From DASQHY01 sp035602605 (lineage in GTDB: Bacteria; Acidobacteriota; Terriglobia; Acidiferrales; UBA7541): a stretch of 34,793 nucleotides of DNA. Below are positions 32,605-34,793 of the stretch, piece after piece. The stretch's first letter is position 1. The number at the start of each line of letters is the position of its first letter. The stretch is taken from positions 1 to 34,793 of the forward strand of contig DATNLZ010000070.1 in the NCBI GenBank assembly GCA_035602605.1, read 5' to 3'. The notes below the pieces were generated by a model. The model did not search any database and was not told the origin of the DNA. It was given only the letters and a program-made list of their open reading frames with translations. The translations under genes and the position numbers were made by a program.

Positions 32605-33540
32605 TCACTGCGACGGCGGCAGGAAGACCTCCGACGGCGTTAGGAATTCGACGTTGGGAATTTCGGTCGTTACGCGAACGCGCTCGAACTTCCCTTTCTT
32701 TCCGCCGCCCTTAGCTTCAAATGTCAACAGATACTGATTGTTGAGGTGTTCGTGGATTTCGTCGAAGTAAGGCTTCAGAGAAACGGCCCGCTCGAAACCC
32801 AGGTAATACGATTCTGCGCCGGTCTCTTCGGACAGCCGGCTGAGGTTGCCTTGCGCGTTGAAAGTGCGGAAATACCCGCGACCGACATGGCCTGCGTCCG
32901 GATAATAGATCGTCCAGACGTTGACGTTTTCCTTCTGCGCGTGCTCGATGGTGGTATCGAGATCCGGATCGATGGGATCAAAGCCGCCGCGGAAATAGTC
33001 GATACCCGAAGTAATCATAATGATCGAACGCCGGTCACCACCCTTGTTCGGCCAGCGCTTCAGCCAATCCTGCAGCGCGAGATAGGGGCTCGAGAATGCC
33101 CCGGAGTCGCCCACCGGCATGCGCAAGGCTTTCACGGCCAGGGAGTGATCGTTCGTAAAGTCTTGGGCGACCATTGCTGCGCCATTGCGGTTGTAAGCAA
33201 CCGCGATGTACGTGGAGGATGACTGCGCATTAATAAGGGCTTTCAGATCGTTCCACTGGTTGGCAACTTCGGAACTGAGCGAATCGTCGATCAATATGGC
33301 GAGAAAGAGCGATTCACCACGCGTCCAGTCAACTACCTGCATGCGTTCCTTACCTTGAAACACTTGGACGTCTTCTTTCTTAATGGGCGGCGGCGCGGCA
33401 TTCTTCTTAGCGACCGCTGTGACGGTCACGGTTACGGCATGGCCCGCTGCCTGAGCAGGAACTGTGGCCATCAACTCTAGCCCTGCAATGGACGTGGCGA
33501 GAACCAGAAGTGCTCGCCTCGATAGATATTTCGTATTCAT
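32605..33540 (-). CDS. VWFA-related acidobacterial-type secreted protein
   Basis: A 311-residue protein with an N-terminal export signal (twin-Arg SRRALLVLATSIAGLELM, ending AQAA), then a von Willebrand A domain. The metal-ion site starts at D85-x-S87-x-S89 in ILIDDSLSS; RRSIIMITSGIDYF is the following central strand. The lead-in KKEDVQVFQGKERMQVVDW and this domain match the VWFA-related acidobacterial family (TIGR03436), which supports the host assignment. Role in the family is unknown; such domains bind protein partners. ATG preceded by AAGGAG at 7 bases. Clear terminator downstream. The signal has SRR rather than a full Tat consensus, so Sec export is more likely. Confidence 0.88.
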   Translation of the reverse strand: MNTKYLSRRALLVLATSIAGLELMATVPAQAAGHAVTVTVTAVAKKNAAPPPIKKEDVQVFQGKERMQVVDWTRGESLFLAILIDDSLSSEVANQWNDLKALINAQSSSTYIAVAYNRNGAAMVAQDFTNDHSLAVKALRMPVGDSGAFSSPYLALQDWLKRWPNKGGDRRSIIMITSGIDYFRGGFDPIDPDLDTTIEHAQKENVNVWTIYYPDAGHVGRGYFRTFNAQGNLSRLSEETGAESYYLGFERAVSLKPYFDEIHEHLNNQYLLTFEAKGGGKKGKFERVRVTTEIPNVEFLTPSEVFLPPSQ

Positions 33541-33626
33541 GTAATGGCTCCTTTTCTTGTCGCTGTTAATTAGATGCGGGACGGACGAAACCGCGTTATA
33601 TCAAAGAGGGAAACAAAGACTTTGAT

Positions 33627-33900
33627 CTGATCGTCAGAACCTAAGAACGAGCTTTCTGAGCACGCTTGCTCCCGGAGAAGGCCATGGTCGGCGCCAACGG
33701 CCGCAATCACGACAACACCTCCATTTTTCCTTTTTGGTTGCCCAGTTCGCAGACAGCACTTCTGCTTTCTGTGAGAGTCGCTCTCTCTTGCTTGTCTGGT
33801 GGATAGCTGTACTTCCGCAGAATGTTCTGCTTCTTTCGCAGCTGACCGCGATGAAGGTCGATTTAGCTAATTCATTTGGATCAAATGAGATCGGAGGAGA
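33627..33900. repeat. Left flank of tRNA-half copy 5, with core opposite to copy 3
   Basis: Outer parts match 9403-9685 directly; the core 33684-33824 (141 bases) matches 9473-9621 as reverse complement, with one 8-base length difference. No intact gene. Confidence 0.85.
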
Positions 33901-34042
33901 TGGCGCGCCCGGGGAGATTCGAACTCCCGACACCCTGCTTCGAAGGTGCGCAGTACAAAACTCTAAGTGCCGCTTCTGGTGTCGCTTACGAGGGAACGCG
34001 TCACTTATCTCGCTCTTGAACTGGACCGAAGTTGGACTGAAT
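33901..34042 (-). repeat. tRNA-Arg(TCG) 3'-half repeat, copy 5
   Basis: Cleanest copy with copy 1: loop CTTCGAA, stem GCAGG, variable GTGTC, T arm GGGAG/TTCGAAT/CTCCC, acceptor CGGGCGC, G, CCA (33945 to 33901), then the shared 97-base block. Confidence 0.85.
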
Positions 34043-34078
34043 TGGTCTGGTGCAGTGAAGCTAGCTGGCATTTCTAAC

Positions 34079-34120
34079 GTAGCGTCGCGAAAACGCCCGG
34101 GTTCGTCCATCCTTATAGGG
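34079..34120. repeat. Repeat B, short copy after tRNA-half copy 5
   Basis: GTAGCGTCGCGAAAACGCCC then GGGTTCGTCCATCCTTATAG; identical lead-in to the copy at 5224. It ends where unrelated sequence begins before the transposase. Confidence 0.65.
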
Positions 34121-34210
34121 GTTGGCCATTTGGACGCGATGGAAGATCCTCTTATCAATCTGGTCCTTGATTACCGCGGCCCACACGCTCCAGAGTCAGT
34201 GCTTGCAGAG

Positions 34211-34793
34211 TCATGCTGCTATCGGCGTCTGATACAGGCCCCGACAATGCTTCCGCCATCGATACGAACTGAAACTCGCAGTTGACCGAGGTCCGTCAAT
34301 GCTCGGTTCTGGCGTGCACCCGTCCAGCCCGGCATGCGCTCGATGGCCGTTATAGTGATGCTTGAAATCGAGTAGCTTCGTCTCCAAATCGGCCGTCGTC
34401 CAGAATAATGTGCGGTCCAGGTACTCTCGCCGAATGGTGCCGATTAACCTTTCCACGAACGGATGAGACAGGGGAACGTAGGGGACGGTCTTGATTTCTG
34501 TCACCTCTCGTATCCGCAGATTGGCTTGCCATTGGTGGAACCTATAGAGCGGATCGTTGTCGGAGCTGAGGTACTTCGGCATCCAGCATTGCCATCGAAT
34601 GGCACGGTTGAACATCCGACAAAGTGCGACACCATCGACCGTTCCGGCATGGACGCCGAAGCCAATGATCCGGCGCGTGTATTGATCCATGACCACCAGG
34701 ACCCAGTGGGTCCGCAAGGTTGCCGACTCGCACCTGAACAGATCCATACTCCAGAGGCTGTCCTTCATGTGGCCCAGGAAAGTCAGCCAGGAG
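34211..34793 (-). CDS. DDE transposase (integrase-core type), N-terminus outside window
   Basis: The minus-strand frame is open to the right edge and begins there with SWLTFLGHMKDSLWSMDLFR, so the apparent Met is internal and the protein is partial. Catalytic residues of the rve/DDE fold are present: first Asp in SMDLFR, second in YLSSDNDPLYRFHQWQ, and Glu in PFVERLIGTIRREYLDR, followed by FKHHYNGHRAHAGLDG-TPEPS. It would move its own insertion sequence; exact IS family not assigned. The C-terminus ends cleanly at 34211. It lies 170 bases after tRNA-half copy 5. Confidence 0.88.
   Translation of the reverse strand, partial: SWLTFLGHMKDSLWSMDLFRCESATLRTHWVLVVMDQYTRRIIGFGVHAGTVDGVALCRMFNRAIRWQCWMPKYLSSDNDPLYRFHQWQANLRIREVTEIKTVPYVPLSHPFVERLIGTIRREYLDRTLFWTTADLETKLLDFKHHYNGHRAHAGLDGCTPEPSIDGPRSTASFSSYRWRKHCRGLYQTPIAA

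Overview
The window looks like accessory DNA from an Acidobacteriota chromosome (Terriglobia-like soil bacterium). This is inferred from gene content: a VWFA-related acidobacterial-type protein (32605-33540), the N-terminal remnant of an Oar-like TonB-dependent receptor (6556-7219), three large VCBS/FG-GAP propeller proteins in tandem, and many secreted orphan proteins. No rRNA, complete tRNA, CRISPR array or integrase gene was seen.

The main structural feature is a repeat present five times, always in the same orientation (510, 3494, 9686, 27889, 33901). Its first 45 bases, read on the minus strand, are the 3' half of a tRNA-Arg gene with anticodon TCG, beginning exactly at the anticodon loop and running through variable loop, T arm, acceptor strand and CCA. 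No 5' half is present. About 97 further conserved bases lie on the anticodon side. The arrangement resembles attachment-site half copies left by serial integration of elements into one tRNA-Arg gene, and it splits the window into modules of about 3.0, 6.2, 18.2 and 6.0 kb.

Module 1 (510-3494): a membrane-anchored cytochrome c and an alginate-export-type porin, overlapping on the minus strand. Module 2 (3494-9686): an orphan membrane protein, a secreted orphan, remnants of a TonB receptor, a hydrolase, a TPR protein and an NmrA-like protein, a Phd/PIN toxin-antitoxin pair with a broken toxin, and a secreted SnoaL-like protein. Module 3 (9686-27889): a TetR repressor with a clear promoter/operator, a complete RND efflux operon (adaptor, pump, outer-membrane factor), three tandem VCBS proteins with exactly 14 repeats each, a damaged group II intron reverse transcriptase, an intact BrnT/BrnA pair next to a truncated duplicate of the module-2 membrane protein, and a 3-hydroxyisobutyrate-dehydrogenase-family enzyme. 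Module 4 (27889-33901): an NCS2 permease remnant, HigB/HigA (toxin start codon apparently lost), a DUF5655-like protein whose duplicate sits at the left window edge, a small membrane protein, a broken RNase H-like gene divergent from an orphan gene, and two secreted proteins. After the fifth repeat a DDE transposase runs off the right edge.

The intact working units are the TetR-RND efflux system, the VCBS secretion cluster, the cytochrome/porin pair, BrnTA and a few single genes. The rest is largely remnants and short repeats, as expected of a region that gains and loses DNA repeatedly.
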